A stretch of DNA of 61,826 bases, taken from assembly GCF_032586235.1 (NCBI RefSeq), contig NZ_JAWHTD010000023.1, forward strand, positions 1-61,826. Reading direction: 5' to 3'. This document shows, piece by piece, positions 16,939 through 26,341 of this stretch (its first letter is position 1; each line of letters begins with the position of its first letter). This stretch comes from Aestuariicoccus sp032586235. Its GTDB lineage: Bacteria; Pseudomonadota; Alphaproteobacteria; Rhodobacterales; Rhodobacteraceae. A program made the translations under genes and the position numbers. Below the pieces are notes generated by a model. That model saw nothing but the letters and a program-made list of their open reading frames with translations, did not search any database and was not told where the DNA came from.

Positions 16939-17856
16939 TCAGGCGTCTCCGAAAAGGCCCTTGGGCCGGAACAGCAGCACCCCGGCCATCAGGATGTAGA
17001 TCGACATCGAGGCCAGCGACGAACCCACCGATGTGGCCTGCGCGGGATCGAGGAAGAGCGAAAAGAACGAGGGCAGCAGAAAGCGCCCCAGAGTGTCGGT
17101 GAGCCCGACCAGCAGCGCGCCGACGAAGGCACCCTTGATCGACCCGATCCCGCCGATGACGATCACCACGAAGGCCAGGATCAGCACCGGCTCGCCCATG
17201 CCGACCTGCACCGATTGGATCGCCCCGATCAGCGCGCCCGCCAGCCCCGCCAGCGCAGCCCCCAAAGCGAAGACCAGCGTGTAAAGCCGCGAGATATCCA
17301 CGCCAAGGGCCCCGATCATCTCGCGGTCGTTTTCGCCCGCGCGGATGCGGATGCCGAGCCGCGTCCGGGCGATCATCAGGAAAAGCCCCACCGCGACCAC
17401 CAGCCCGATCCCGATCAGCGTCAGGCGGTAAAGCGAATATTCCACGCCGAAGGGCAGCAGGACCGTGCCCGACAGATAGTCCGGCGTGTCGAGGAACAGC
17501 GGGAACGATCCGAAGACCCAGCGCGTGCCCTCCGAGAAGATCAGGATCAGCGCGAAGGTCGCCAGCACCTGGTCGAGGTGATCGCGGTCGTAGAGCCTGC
17601 GGATCACGGTCACCTCGATCAGCACCCCCGCGACCGCCGCCGCCGCAAGGCTCGCGGCCAGCGCCAGCAGGAACGATCCCGTAGCCGCCGCCGTCACCGC
17701 CGCAAAGAACGCGCCGATCATGTAAAGCGAGCCATGCGCGAGGTTGATCAGCCCCATCACCCCGAAGATCAGGGTCAGGCCCGCCGCCATCAGAAACAGC
17801 ATCACGCCGAACTGCAGCCCGTTGAGCGTTTGTTCCGCCAGTAGGATCAAGGACAT
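16939..17856 (-). CDS. livH: Branched-chain-amino-acid-type ABC transporter permease LivH
   Basis: 305 aa membrane protein typical of LivH: start MSLILLAEQTLNGLQFGVML, then LIFGVMGLINLAHGSLYMIG, the loop RAGENDREMIGALGVDISRL, and a hydrophobic C-terminus ending RPKGLFGDA. A 62-bp gap with a stem-loop separates it from livK. Confidence 0.93.
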   Translation of the reverse strand: MSLILLAEQTLNGLQFGVMLFLMAAGLTLIFGVMGLINLAHGSLYMIGAFFAAVTAAATGSFLLALAASLAAAAVAGVLIEVTVIRRLYDRDHLDQVLATFALILIFSEGTRWVFGSFPLFLDTPDYLSGTVLLPFGVEYSLYRLTLIGIGLVVAVGLFLMIARTRLGIRIRAGENDREMIGALGVDISRLYTLVFALGAALAGLAGALIGAIQSVQVGMGEPVLILAFVVIVIGGIGSIKGAFVGALLVGLTDTLGRFLLPSFFSLFLDPAQATSVGSSLASMSIYILMAGVLLFRPKGLFGDA

Positions 17857-17878
17857 GTCACCCCGCCAATCGCGTTGT

Positions 17879-17906
17879 CCTGCCCCGCGGCGTCGCGCGG
17901 GGCAGG
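17879..17906 (-). promoter_or_regulatory. Intercistronic stem-loop between livK and livH
   Basis: A perfect 11-bp stem (CCTGCCCCGCG / CGCGGGGCAGG) with a 6-nt loop lies in the livK-livH gap. No T-run follows in the direction of transcription. It is probably an mRNA-stabilising or partial-termination hairpin that favours the binding protein. Confidence 0.65.
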
Positions 17907-17919
17907 GACCGTGCTTTGC

Positions 17920-19056
17920 TTACATCCCGCACTCGCCGACATAGGCGTTGCTGTGATCCTCGAGCGCGGTGGCGACGATCTTGTTGGTAAAGACGTCGCC
18001 CTCCTGGATCACTTCACGGATGTAGTAATCCTGGATCGGATGGTTGTTCGACGCGAAGGCGAAATCGCCGCGGGTCGAGGCGAAATCGGCTGCCTTGAGC
18101 GCCGCGCGGAACGCGTCCGCGTCAGAGATATCGGCGCTTTCCATGGCCGAGATCATCAGGTTCGCCGTGTCGAAGCCCTGGCTGGCGTAGAGCGAGGGCA
18201 GTCGGCCATACTTGGCCTGGAAGGTCTCGACAAAGGCCACGTTCGCGGCGTTGTCCAGATCCTTGGACCATTGCGAGGTGTTGCGAACGCCAAGCGCGGC
18301 TTCGCCCACCGCCTGCAGGATGCCCTGGTCAAAGCTGAACGCCGGGCCCACGACCGGCAGGTCGAGCCCGCTGTCGGCATATTGCTTCATGAAGGAAATC
18401 CCCATCCCGCCGGGCAGGAAGAAGAACACGCTGTCCGCCCCCGAGGCCCGGATTTGCGCGATCTCGCTGGCATAGTCGGTCTGGCCGAGCTTGGTATAAA
18501 GCTCGCCCGCCAGCTCGCCTTCGTAGAAGCGCTTGTAGCCGGTCAGCGCGTCCTGGCCCGCCGGATAGTTGGGCGCGAGGATGAAGCTGTTCTTAAGCCC
18601 CGCCGAATTGGCATAGGCGCCTGCGGCCTCGTGCAGGTTGTCGTTCTGCCAGGCCACGTTGAAGTAGTTCGGGTTGCAGCCGCGCCCTGCGAGTGCGGAC
18701 GGCCCGGCGTTGGGCGAGAGGTAGAACTTGCCCTGCGCCACAGCACCAGGGATCACCGCCATCGCCAGGTTCGACCAGATGATCCCGGTCAGCACGTCGA
18801 CCTTGTCGGATTGAATCATCTTGTCGGCCAGCTGCACCGCCACGTCGGGCTTGCGCTGGTCGTCCTCGATCACGACCTCGATGTCGTCACGGCCCGATTG
18901 CTCGACCGCCAGCATGAAGCCGTCGCGCACGTCGATGCCCAGACCGGCGCCGCCGCCCGAGAGCGTGGTGATCATGCCGACCTTGACGCCTTCGGCCTGT
19001 GCGGCCGTGGCAAGCAGGGCGGCCATGGCCCCCATAAACAGACTTTTCACTTTCAT
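17920..19056 (-). CDS. Liv-type ABC transporter substrate-binding protein
   Basis: 378 aa with a Sec signal peptide (MKVKSLFMGAMAALLATAAQ, cleavage before EGVKVG). The mature part is a type I periplasmic binding protein (VGMITTLSGGGAGLGIDVRD, later VIEDDQRKPDVAVQLADKMI) ending with the family-typical AYVGECGM. AGGAGG sits 6 nt before ATG 19056. A 150-bp gap to the ligase gene may hold a separate promoter. As part of the 2-aminobenzoate cluster it probably binds an aromatic acid rather than leucine. Confidence 0.9.
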   Translation of the reverse strand: MKVKSLFMGAMAALLATAAQAEGVKVGMITTLSGGGAGLGIDVRDGFMLAVEQSGRDDIEVVIEDDQRKPDVAVQLADKMIQSDKVDVLTGIIWSNLAMAVIPGAVAQGKFYLSPNAGPSALAGRGCNPNYFNVAWQNDNLHEAAGAYANSAGLKNSFILAPNYPAGQDALTGYKRFYEGELAGELYTKLGQTDYASEIAQIRASGADSVFFFLPGGMGISFMKQYADSGLDLPVVGPAFSFDQGILQAVGEAALGVRNTSQWSKDLDNAANVAFVETFQAKYGRLPSLYASQGFDTANLMISAMESADISDADAFRAALKAADFASTRGDFAFASNNHPIQDYYIREVIQEGDVFTNKIVATALEDHSNAYVGECGM

Positions 19057-19206
19057 TTTATCCTCCTGTTGGATGTCTTTTGTTCGGAACGCCTTGTCCT
19101 TTGGCGTTTTAACGGGGCGTTCGGTCTCTCTATAACAAAGGTTTCGCCTTTGGCTCATCCTTTGGATGCCGCGCCGTGTGGGTTGAGTCTGGTGCCCCGG
19201 GCATCG

Positions 19207-20829
19207 CTAGCCCTCCCGCTCGCGCAGCACAAAGCGCTGGATCTTGCCCGTGGCCGTCTTGGGCAGGCTTTGGTGAAAACGAACCGAACGGGGGTATTTG
19301 TAAGGCGCGATCGCCGCCTTGACGTGGTCCTGAAGCGCCTTGATCGTCGCGTCCGAGGCCGCCACCCCCGCCGCCAGAACCACATGCGCCTCGACGATGG
19401 TTCCCCGCTCTTCGTCAGGGGCACCCACCACGGCGCATTCCGCGACGGCCTCATGGGCCAGCAGCGCGGCCTCGACCTCGGGGCCCGCGATGTTATAGCC
19501 CGCCGACACGATCATCTCGTCGTTGCGCGCGGCAAAGTGGAAATAGCCGTCCTCGTCCATCACGAAACTGTCGCCGGTGATGTTCCAGCCGTTCTGGACA
19601 TAGCTCCTCTGCCGGTCGTCGTTGAGATAACGGCAGCCCGTCGGCCCGCGCACCGCAAGGCGGCCGATCTCGCCGCGCGGCACCTCGTTGCCTTGATCGT
19701 TCATGACTTTGGCCTCGTAGCCGCCGACCGGTTTGCCGGTGCAGGCGGGGCGGTGGTCGTCGAAACGGTTCGAGATGAAGATGTGCAAAAGCTCGGTCGC
19801 GCCGATGCCGTCGAGCATCGGCTTGCCGGTCTTGGCCTGCCATTCGTCATAGACCGGGGCGGGCAGGGTTTCGCCCGCCGAGACGGCGGCGCGCAGGCTG
19901 GACAGATCGGCGCCTTCGTCCATCGCCCGCAGCATCACGCGATAGGCGGTGGGGGCGGTGAAACAGACGGTGGCGCGGTACTTCTCGATGATCTCGATCA
20001 GGTTGGGCGGCGAGGCGTTCTCCAGCAGCGTCGCCGTCGCGCCGAAGCGCAAGGGGAAGACCGCCAGCCCGCCCAGCCCGAAGGTAAAGGCCAGCGGCGG
20101 CGAGCCGACGAAGACATCGTCCGGCGTGACCCCCAGCACCTCGCGCGCATAGCCGTCGGCGATGATCAGCAGATCGCGGTGGAAATGCATCGTGGCCTTG
20201 GGCTCGCCCGTGGTGCCCGAGGTGAAGCCCAGCAGCGCCACGTCGTCGCGGCCGGTCTGGACCGCCTCGAAATGCACCGGCTTTTGCAGCGCCAGCCGGT
20301 CAAGCTCGGCATCGTGGTTCGAGGTGCCGTCGAAGCCCACCACGGTCTTGAGAAACCCGCTGTCCTTGGCGCAAAGCGTCATCTCGTCCATCAGCCGCGT
20401 GTCGCAGAGCGCATGGCTGATCTCGGCCTTGTCGACGATCTTGGTCAGCTCGGCGGCGCGCAGCATCGGCATGGTGTTGACCGCGACACCCCCCGCCTTG
20501 GTCACGGCCAGCCAGCAGGCCACCATCGCCGGGTTGTTGGCCGAGCGGATCAGCACGCGGTTGCCGGGCTTCACGCCCAGATCCTCGACCAGCGCGCGGG
20601 CCAGCCGGTTGGTCCAGTCGGTCAGCTCTTTATAGGTGCGCTGGCGGCCGTTGCCGATCAGCGCCACGTTGTCGCCAAAGCCGCGCGCGACCTGTGCGTC
20701 GGTAAGCTCGACCGCGGCGTTGAGGTATTCGGGATAGTCGAAGCCCTGAAGCAGGAAGTCGGGCCATTGATCCGCGGGCGGCAGCCCGTCGCGGGTGAAG
20801 GTATCGCTATGCGCTGTCGGACCCAGCAT
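19207..20829 (-). CDS. 2-aminobenzoate-CoA ligase-like AMP-forming acyl-CoA synthetase
   Basis: 540 aa of the benzoate-CoA ligase group. The P-loop-like LLGFTSGTTGEPKATMHFH (about residue 190), the ATP-binding region around GATELLHIFISN, the hinge-side GYNIAGPEVEAALL and the C-terminal Lys motif PKTATGKIQRF are all present. The operon with a 2-aminobenzoyl-CoA monooxygenase/reductase makes anthranilate the likely substrate (equivalent to abmG of Azoarcus evansii). I prefer ATG 20829 because GGGAGG lies 6 nt before it; ATG 20835 overlaps the upstream stop but sits against the ribosome site. Confidence 0.87.
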   Translation of the reverse strand: MLGPTAHSDTFTRDGLPPADQWPDFLLQGFDYPEYLNAAVELTDAQVARGFGDNVALIGNGRQRTYKELTDWTNRLARALVEDLGVKPGNRVLIRSANNPAMVACWLAVTKAGGVAVNTMPMLRAAELTKIVDKAEISHALCDTRLMDEMTLCAKDSGFLKTVVGFDGTSNHDAELDRLALQKPVHFEAVQTGRDDVALLGFTSGTTGEPKATMHFHRDLLIIADGYAREVLGVTPDDVFVGSPPLAFTFGLGGLAVFPLRFGATATLLENASPPNLIEIIEKYRATVCFTAPTAYRVMLRAMDEGADLSSLRAAVSAGETLPAPVYDEWQAKTGKPMLDGIGATELLHIFISNRFDDHRPACTGKPVGGYEAKVMNDQGNEVPRGEIGRLAVRGPTGCRYLNDDRQRSYVQNGWNITGDSFVMDEDGYFHFAARNDEMIVSAGYNIAGPEVEAALLAHEAVAECAVVGAPDEERGTIVEAHVVLAAGVAASDATIKALQDHVKAAIAPYKYPRSVRFHQSLPKTATGKIQRFVLREREG

Positions 20830-20831
20830 CG

Positions 20832-21995
20832 TCATCCTCCCTGATAATGGCTCATGGCCTGGCGGGCGATCACCACGCGCTGCACGTCGGACGCGCCCTC
20901 GTAGATGCGCAGGGCCCTGATGTCGCGGTAGAGCCTTTCGACCGTCTCGCCAGATTTCACACCGTCCCCACCGTGCAGCTGCACCGCCTTGTCGATGACC
21001 CGCTGGGCGTGGTCGGTGGCGAACAGCTTGGCCATCGCCGCCTCGCGGGTGACGCGCGGCGCGCCCATGTCCTTGGTCCAGGCGGCGCGGTAGACCAGCA
21101 GCGCCGCCGCATCGACGTCAAGCGCCATGTCGGCGATATGCCCCTGCACCATCTGCAGATCGAAAAGCGGCGCGCCCTGAACCTGGCGGCTGCCGACCCG
21201 CCCCAGCGCCTCGTCCAGCGCGCGGCGGGCAAAGCCGAGCGCGGCCGCCGCCACGGTCGAACGGAAGACATCCAGGACCGACATGGCGATCTTGAAGCCC
21301 TCGCCGGGGTTGCCGATCATGGCGCTTGCGGGGATCCGGCAATCGGTGAAGCGCAGCCGCGCCAGCGGGTGCGGGGCGATGGTATCCAGCCGTTCGGCGA
21401 CCTCGAACCCCGGCAGGCCGGCGGGCAGGACGAAGGCCGACAGGCCTTTGGCCCCCGGCGCGTCACCGGTGCGCGCGAAAAGCGTGTAGACATCGGCGAT
21501 GCCGCCGTTCGAGATCCAGGTCTTTTCGCCGTTCAGCACAAAGTGATCGCCATCACGCACTGCCGTCATGGTGGAATTGGCCACGTCCGAGCCCGATTGC
21601 GGCTCGGTCAGGGCGAAGGCCGAAATCGCCTGGCCCGAGCGGGTCAGCGGCAGCCATTGGGCCTGCTGTTCGGCGCTGCCGAACAGCGAGATCGCCCCGG
21701 TCCCAAGCCCCTGCATCGCAAAGGCGAAATCCGCCAGCCCGTCGTGCCGCGCCAGCGTTTCGCGGATCAGGCAGAGGCTGCGCACGTCCAGCCCCGCGCC
21801 GCCCTCGGGATCGACGGCGGAATGGGTCAGGAACCCGGCCTCGCCCAGAAGGGTCACAAGCTGGCGGCAGGCCGCATCGGTGTCGGAATGGTCGACCGCG
21901 CTCAGGTGGTCTGTCGCCCAGCCTTCCAGCGCCTCGGCCAGATCGCGGTGGCGCGCCTCGAAGAACGGCCAGTAAAGAAAGCTCTTGTCCGCCAT
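20832..21995 (-). CDS. Acyl-CoA dehydrogenase
   Basis: 387 aa flavoprotein. Motifs are the N-terminal EGGAGLD region, FALTEPQSGSDVANSTMTAV with FVLNGEKTWISNG, and the C-terminal QLHGGDGVKSGETVERLYRD plus RIYEGASDVQRVVIARQAM. In this cluster it should act on an alicyclic amino- or keto-cyclohexene carboxyl-CoA in the beta-oxidation-like steps after ring reduction. Its stop abuts the ligase start, and it overlaps the upstream hydratase gene by 1 bp. Confidence 0.9.
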   Translation of the reverse strand: MADKSFLYWPFFEARHRDLAEALEGWATDHLSAVDHSDTDAACRQLVTLLGEAGFLTHSAVDPEGGAGLDVRSLCLIRETLARHDGLADFAFAMQGLGTGAISLFGSAEQQAQWLPLTRSGQAISAFALTEPQSGSDVANSTMTAVRDGDHFVLNGEKTWISNGGIADVYTLFARTGDAPGAKGLSAFVLPAGLPGFEVAERLDTIAPHPLARLRFTDCRIPASAMIGNPGEGFKIAMSVLDVFRSTVAAAALGFARRALDEALGRVGSRQVQGAPLFDLQMVQGHIADMALDVDAAALLVYRAAWTKDMGAPRVTREAAMAKLFATDHAQRVIDKAVQLHGGDGVKSGETVERLYRDIRALRIYEGASDVQRVVIARQAMSHYQGG

Positions 21996-22807
21996 CAGTC
22001 GCCCCCGAACACCGGTTTTTCCTTGGCCACGAAGGCGCGGTAGGCGCGTTCGAAATCGCGGGTCTGCATGCAGATCGCCTGGGCCTGCGCCTCGGCCTCG
22101 ATCGCCTGATCGAGCCCCATGTTCCATTCCTGATTGAGCTGCGTCTTGGTGATGCCATGCGCAAAGGTCGGCCCGGCGGCCAGCCGGGCGGCCAGCGCGC
22201 GGGCCTCGTCCTCCAGCCGGTCGGCGGGGTGGAGCGCGTTCCAGAAGCCCCAGGCCGCGCCTTCCTCGGCACTGAACGACCGCCCGGTATACAGCAGCTC
22301 GGCCGCGCGCCCCTGTCCGATGATGCGCGGTAGCATCGCGCAGGCGCCCATGTCGCAGCCCGCAAGGCCCACCCGGGTGAAGAGAAAGGCGCATTTCGCC
22401 TGCGCCGTGGCCAGCCGCAGGTCCGAGGCCATGGCGATGATCGCGCCCGCGCCCACGCAAATCCCGTCGACCGCCGCGATAATCGGCTTGCCGCAGCCGA
22501 TCATCGCCTTGACCAGATCGCCGGTCATCCGGGTGAAGGCCAGCAGCTCTTTCATGTCCATGCCGACCAGCGGGCCGATGATGTCGTGCACATCCCCGCC
22601 CGAGCAGAAATTCCCGCCGTTCGAGGCAAAGACGACCACCTTGATGTCCTCGGCATAGACCAGCGCGCGGAAGGTGTCGCGCAGCTCGGCGTAGCTGTCG
22701 AAGGTCAGCGGGTTCTTGCGCTCGGGACGGTTGAGGCGGATCGTGGCGATGCCGTCCCGGCTCTCCCACTGAAAATGTTGCGGCGCGAAATCGCTAGCGA
22801 TGGTCAT
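21995..22807 (-). CDS. Enoyl-CoA hydratase/isomerase family protein
   Basis: 270 aa crotonase. Oxyanion-hole segments are visible at VVVFASNGGNFCSGGDVHDI and AVDGICVGAGAIIAMASDLR. I chose ATG 22807 (MTIASDFAPQ); a TTG at 22825 is also in frame. It overlaps the MarR gene by 14 bp. The likely role is hydration or ring hydrolysis of the cyclohexenoyl-CoA intermediates in 2-aminobenzoate breakdown. Confidence 0.9.
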   Translation of the reverse strand: MTIASDFAPQHFQWESRDGIATIRLNRPERKNPLTFDSYAELRDTFRALVYAEDIKVVVFASNGGNFCSGGDVHDIIGPLVGMDMKELLAFTRMTGDLVKAMIGCGKPIIAAVDGICVGAGAIIAMASDLRLATAQAKCAFLFTRVGLAGCDMGACAMLPRIIGQGRAAELLYTGRSFSAEEGAAWGFWNALHPADRLEDEARALAARLAAGPTFAHGITKTQLNQEWNMGLDQAIEAEAQAQAICMQTRDFERAYRAFVAKEKPVFGGD

Positions 22808-23246
22808 CCTGGGCCCTTTCGGCAATTCGGATCAGATCGCGCAGCTGGGTCAGTTCGTCGTGGCCCAGATTGGCGAAGATCCTGTTCACTTCCTGCTCAT
22901 GCGCGGCCGAGATCTCGCGGAACCAGTCGCGCCCCGAGGGGGTAAGTTCGACCAGCACGACCCGCTTGTCGGATTCGCGGGACACCCGGTGCACCTTGCC
23001 TTCCTGTTCCAGCCGGTCGACCACGTTGGTGGCGTTGCCGTTCGACACCAGCAGCATCCGGCTCAGCTCGCTCATCTTCATCGGTTCGTCCTGCCGGTAG
23101 AGCGCGGCGGCGACGTCGAAGCGGGGCAGGGTGGTGTCAAAGTTCACCCGCAGGAAATCGCGCAGGCGGCTTTCGGTGCTGCGGGTCAGGCGCAAAAGGC
23201 GCAGCCAGGTGCGCAGACGCCGCAGGCTGAGCTCTTCCTGCGCCAT
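22794..23246 (-). CDS. MarR family transcriptional regulator
   Basis: 150 aa. The winged helix-turn-helix is clear: PMKMSELSRMLLVSNGNATN, the wing around RVSRESDKRVVLVELTPSG, and the C-terminal dimerisation helix. GGAGGAG precedes the start. It lies inside the 2-aminobenzoate operon, overlapping SDR (1 bp) and hydratase (14 bp), so it is made together with the enzymes. MarR regulators of aromatic-CoA pathways commonly sense the aryl-CoA. A 28-bp perfect inverted repeat at the operon promoter is its likely operator. Confidence 0.9.
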   Translation of the reverse strand: MAQEELSLRRLRTWLRLLRLTRSTESRLRDFLRVNFDTTLPRFDVAAALYRQDEPMKMSELSRMLLVSNGNATNVVDRLEQEGKVHRVSRESDKRVVLVELTPSGRDWFREISAAHEQEVNRIFANLGHDELTQLRDLIRIAERAQDDHR

Positions 23247-23986
23247 CAGATCTCTCCTCCGGCGATGGGGATGGCCTGACCGTTGATCCCCTCCGACCCC
23301 GGCCCGCAAAGCCAGAGCGCGGCGGCGGCGACCTCGTCGGGCCGGATCAGGCGTTTCTGCGGATTGTGCCGGGTCAGCGACGCGCGGGCCTTGTCGGCGT
23401 CCATGCCGGTCTTGTCGACGATGTTGGCAATGGACCGCTCGGTCATCTCGGTGTCGAGAAACCCGGGGCAGAGCGCGTTGGCGGTGATGTCGCGCTGGGC
23501 GACCTCTTGGGCGATGGCGCGGATCAGGCCGACCGCGCCGTGCTTGGCGGCGGTGTAGGGCGCGACATAGGCATAGCCTTTCAGCCCGGCGGTCGAGGCG
23601 ACGCCGATCAGCCGCCCCCAGCCCTGCATTTGCCGCAGCCCTGCGCGCAGCGTCAGGAAGGTGCCGGTCAGGTTGACGGCGATCATGCGCTCCCACGCCT
23701 CCAGCGTGGTCTTGCCCAAAGGCGCGCTTTCCGACGCGCCGGCATTGGCGATCACGATATCGACCGGCCCGGCGGCTTCGAAGAGGGCGGCGACCGATGT
23801 CTCGTCGGTGACGTCGGCGGGGATTGCGCGGATCGCATCGGACGTGGCCGCGACCTTTTCCAGAGGCTCGGCGCGGCGACCCGAGACGATCACCGATGCG
23901 CCCGCGCCCGCGAACGCGGTGGCCAGCGCCGCGCCGACGCCGGTGCCGCCCCCTGTGATCAGAACCTGGCGCCCCTTCAAGGTCAT
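23246..23986 (-). CDS. SDR family oxidoreductase (3-hydroxyacyl-CoA dehydrogenase-like)
   Basis: 246 aa short-chain dehydrogenase. Cofactor motif TGGGTGVG near residue 11, the NAG motif in DIVIANAGAS, the Ser of GVASTAG and the catalytic YTAAK are all seen. The place in the cluster suggests an NAD-dependent hydroxyacyl-CoA step in 2-aminobenzoate degradation. It overlaps the monooxygenase/reductase gene by 4 bp and the MarR gene by 1 bp. Confidence 0.9.
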   Translation of the reverse strand: MTLKGRQVLITGGGTGVGAALATAFAGAGASVIVSGRRAEPLEKVAATSDAIRAIPADVTDETSVAALFEAAGPVDIVIANAGASESAPLGKTTLEAWERMIAVNLTGTFLTLRAGLRQMQGWGRLIGVASTAGLKGYAYVAPYTAAKHGAVGLIRAIAQEVAQRDITANALCPGFLDTEMTERSIANIVDKTGMDADKARASLTRHNPQKRLIRPDEVAAAALWLCGPGSEGINGQAIPIAGGEI

Positions 23987-26277
23987 ACCCGGATCGCCTC
24001 TTGCTGCCGTTCGCGCAGGCGGTAGGCCTGATCGCGGCCCGCAAGGTAGGGGTCGGGCCATTTGACCTGGGTGTCGCCCAGCTCGACTGCGGCGTGGAGC
24101 GTCCAGTAGGGATCGGCCAGATGCGGGCGGGCGAGGCACACCAGATCGGCGCGCCCGGCCAGCAGGATCGAGTTCACATGGTCGGGCTCGTAAATGTTGC
24201 CGACGGCCATCGTCGGCATCCCCAGCTCGTTGCGGATGCGGTTGGCGAAGGGGGTCTGGAACATCCGGCCGTAGACGGGCCGCGCCTCGACACTGGTTTG
24301 CCCGGCCGAGACGTCGATGATATCGGCGCCCGCGTCGCGGAACATGCGCGCGATGTCGACCGCGTCCTGCGGTGTCACGCCGTCGTCGTCCAGCCAGTCG
24401 TTGGCGCTGATGCGGACGGCCAGGGGTTTGCCGGCGGGCCAGGCGGCGCGCATCGCCGCGAAAACCTCGAGCGGATAGCGCATCCGGTTCTCCAGGCTGC
24501 CGCCGTATTCGTCCTCGCGCCGGTTCGACACCGGCGTGATGAAGGACGAGATCAGATAGCCGTGTGCGGCGTGCAGCTCGACCATGTCGAAGCCCGCTCG
24601 CGCGGCCATTTCCGTGGCCGCCACGAACTGATCGCGGACCGCGTCCATATCGGCGCGGGTCATGGCGCGGGGCGTGGCGTTGCGATCCGACCACGGGACC
24701 GCCGAGGCCGACATCAGACCCCAGTTGCCGTCCTTCAAAGGCGCGTCCATCTCTTCCCAGCCCAGCTGGGTCGAGCCCTTGCGGCCCGAATGGCCGATCT
24801 GCGAGCAGATTTTCGCATCGCTTTCGGCATGGACGAAATCGACGATCCGCCGCCAGGCGGACTCGTGTTCCGGCGCATAGAGACCCGGACAGCCCGGCGT
24901 GATCCGGCCCTCGGGGCTGACGCAGGTCATCTCGGTATAGACCAGCCCCGCGCCGCCCTTGGCGCGCTCGCCCAGATGCACCAGGTGCCAGTCGGTGGGG
25001 CAGCCGTCGACCGCCTTGTACTGCGCCATCGGCGACACGACGATGCGGTTCTTCAGGGTCAGGGACCCCAGCTTGTAAGGCGCGAACATTGGCGTGCGGA
25101 TCGGCGCGTCGGCGGGCACGCCCGCCTGGGTCTGGAACCAGCGCTCGGCGCTTTCCAGCCATTCGGGGTCGCGCAGGCGCAGGTTCTCATGCGAGATGCG
25201 CTGCGAGCGGGTCAGCAGGTTGTAGTTGAACTGCACCGGGTCCTGGTCGAGATAGCGCTCGACCTCTTCGAACCATTCCAGCGAATTGCGCGCCGCCGAT
25301 TGCAGCCGCAGCACCTCCAGCCGCCGTTCCTGCTGATAGCGGGCAAAGGCCTGCTCCAGCGTCGGTTCGCTGTGCAGGAAATCGGCCAGCGCGATGGCGC
25401 TGTCGAAGGCCAGCCGCGTGCCCGACCCGATGGAAAAATGCCCGGTCGCCGCGGCGTCGCCCATCAGCACGACATTCTCGTGATACCACCTGTCGCAGAT
25501 CACCCGGGGGAAGTTCATCCACACCGCCGAGCCGCGCAGATGCGTGGCGTTCGACATAAGGTCATGCCCGCCCAGGTATTTCTCGAATATCTTCCGGCAG
25601 GTCTCGACCGTTTCTTCCTTGGTCATATGCTCGAAGCCCCAGGCGTCCCATGTGGGCTGCAGGCATTCGACGATGAAAGTCGCGGTGTTGTCGTCGAACT
25701 GGTAAACATGCGCCCAAAGCCAGCCGTGTTCGGTCTTTTCGAAGATGAAGGTGAAGGCGTCGTCGAATTTCTGATGCGTGCCGAGCCAGATGAACTTGCA
25801 CAGGCGCGTGTCGATGTCGGGCTTGAATACGTCCTCGTATTCGCGGCGCACCGCGGAATTGATCCCGTCGGCGGCAACGACCACATCGTATTCCTTGCGA
25901 TATTCCTCGGCGCTCTTGAATTCGGTCTCAAAGCGCATCTCGACCCCAAGCTCGCGCGCGCGCTCCTGCAGCAGGATCAGCATCTGCTTGCGCCCGATCC
26001 CGGCAAAGCCATGCCCGCCTGATACCGTGCGCACGCCGTTATGCTCGACCGCGATGTCGTCCCAATAGGCAAAGTGATCGCGGATGGCCTGCGTGCTTTG
26101 CGGGTCGTTCTTTTCCATCCGCCCCAGCGCGTCGTCCGACAGCACGACGCCCCAGCCGAAAGTGTCGTTGGCCTTGTTGCGCTCCAGCACCGTGACCTTG
26201 TGCGAGGGATCGCGCAGTTTCATGCTGATCGCGAAATAGAGGCCGGCCGGTCCTCCGCCCAGGCAAAGCACGTTCAT
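23983..26277 (-). CDS. abmA: 2-aminobenzoyl-CoA monooxygenase/reductase (fused flavin monooxygenase and old yellow enzyme)
   Basis: 764 aa. Residues 1-370 are a class A flavin monooxygenase like salicylyl-CoA 5-hydroxylase: FAD motif GGGPAGLYFAISMKL and GDAAATGHFSIGSGTRLAFD near 273. From about residue 395 an old yellow enzyme domain follows (FAPYKLGSLTLKNRIVVSPM, ELHAAHGYLISSFITP, the conserved NRREDEYGGSLENR). This two-domain build is that of Azoarcus evansii 2-aminobenzoyl-CoA monooxygenase/reductase, which hydroxylates and then reduces the aromatic ring. It is the first gene of the operon, with GGAGAGA before ATG 26277. Salicylyl-CoA is an alternative substrate; a CoA ligase of the aminobenzoate type favours anthranilate. 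Confidence 0.9.
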   Translation of the reverse strand: MNVLCLGGGPAGLYFAISMKLRDPSHKVTVLERNKANDTFGWGVVLSDDALGRMEKNDPQSTQAIRDHFAYWDDIAVEHNGVRTVSGGHGFAGIGRKQMLILLQERARELGVEMRFETEFKSAEEYRKEYDVVVAADGINSAVRREYEDVFKPDIDTRLCKFIWLGTHQKFDDAFTFIFEKTEHGWLWAHVYQFDDNTATFIVECLQPTWDAWGFEHMTKEETVETCRKIFEKYLGGHDLMSNATHLRGSAVWMNFPRVICDRWYHENVVLMGDAAATGHFSIGSGTRLAFDSAIALADFLHSEPTLEQAFARYQQERRLEVLRLQSAARNSLEWFEEVERYLDQDPVQFNYNLLTRSQRISHENLRLRDPEWLESAERWFQTQAGVPADAPIRTPMFAPYKLGSLTLKNRIVVSPMAQYKAVDGCPTDWHLVHLGERAKGGAGLVYTEMTCVSPEGRITPGCPGLYAPEHESAWRRIVDFVHAESDAKICSQIGHSGRKGSTQLGWEEMDAPLKDGNWGLMSASAVPWSDRNATPRAMTRADMDAVRDQFVAATEMAARAGFDMVELHAAHGYLISSFITPVSNRREDEYGGSLENRMRYPLEVFAAMRAAWPAGKPLAVRISANDWLDDDGVTPQDAVDIARMFRDAGADIIDVSAGQTSVEARPVYGRMFQTPFANRIRNELGMPTMAVGNIYEPDHVNSILLAGRADLVCLARPHLADPYWTLHAAVELGDTQVKWPDPYLAGRDQAYRLRERQQEAIRV

Positions 26278-26341
26278 CGCTGTCTCTCCGACTGATTCTG
26301 CCGCGCAATGCGGGCTGTCCGGGTCGATCATACCTTTCGGG

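Noticed and set aside
19057..19206. Gene in the livK-ligase gap
   Set aside because: Only 150 bp with no coding frame or ribosome site; more likely a promoter region for the livK-like gene.
17875..20844. Very long open frame (989 codons) on the plus strand opposite the livK-like and ligase genes
   Set aside because: High G+C keeps antisense frames open. The minus strand carries clear families with ribosome sites, while this frame has no recognisable domain.
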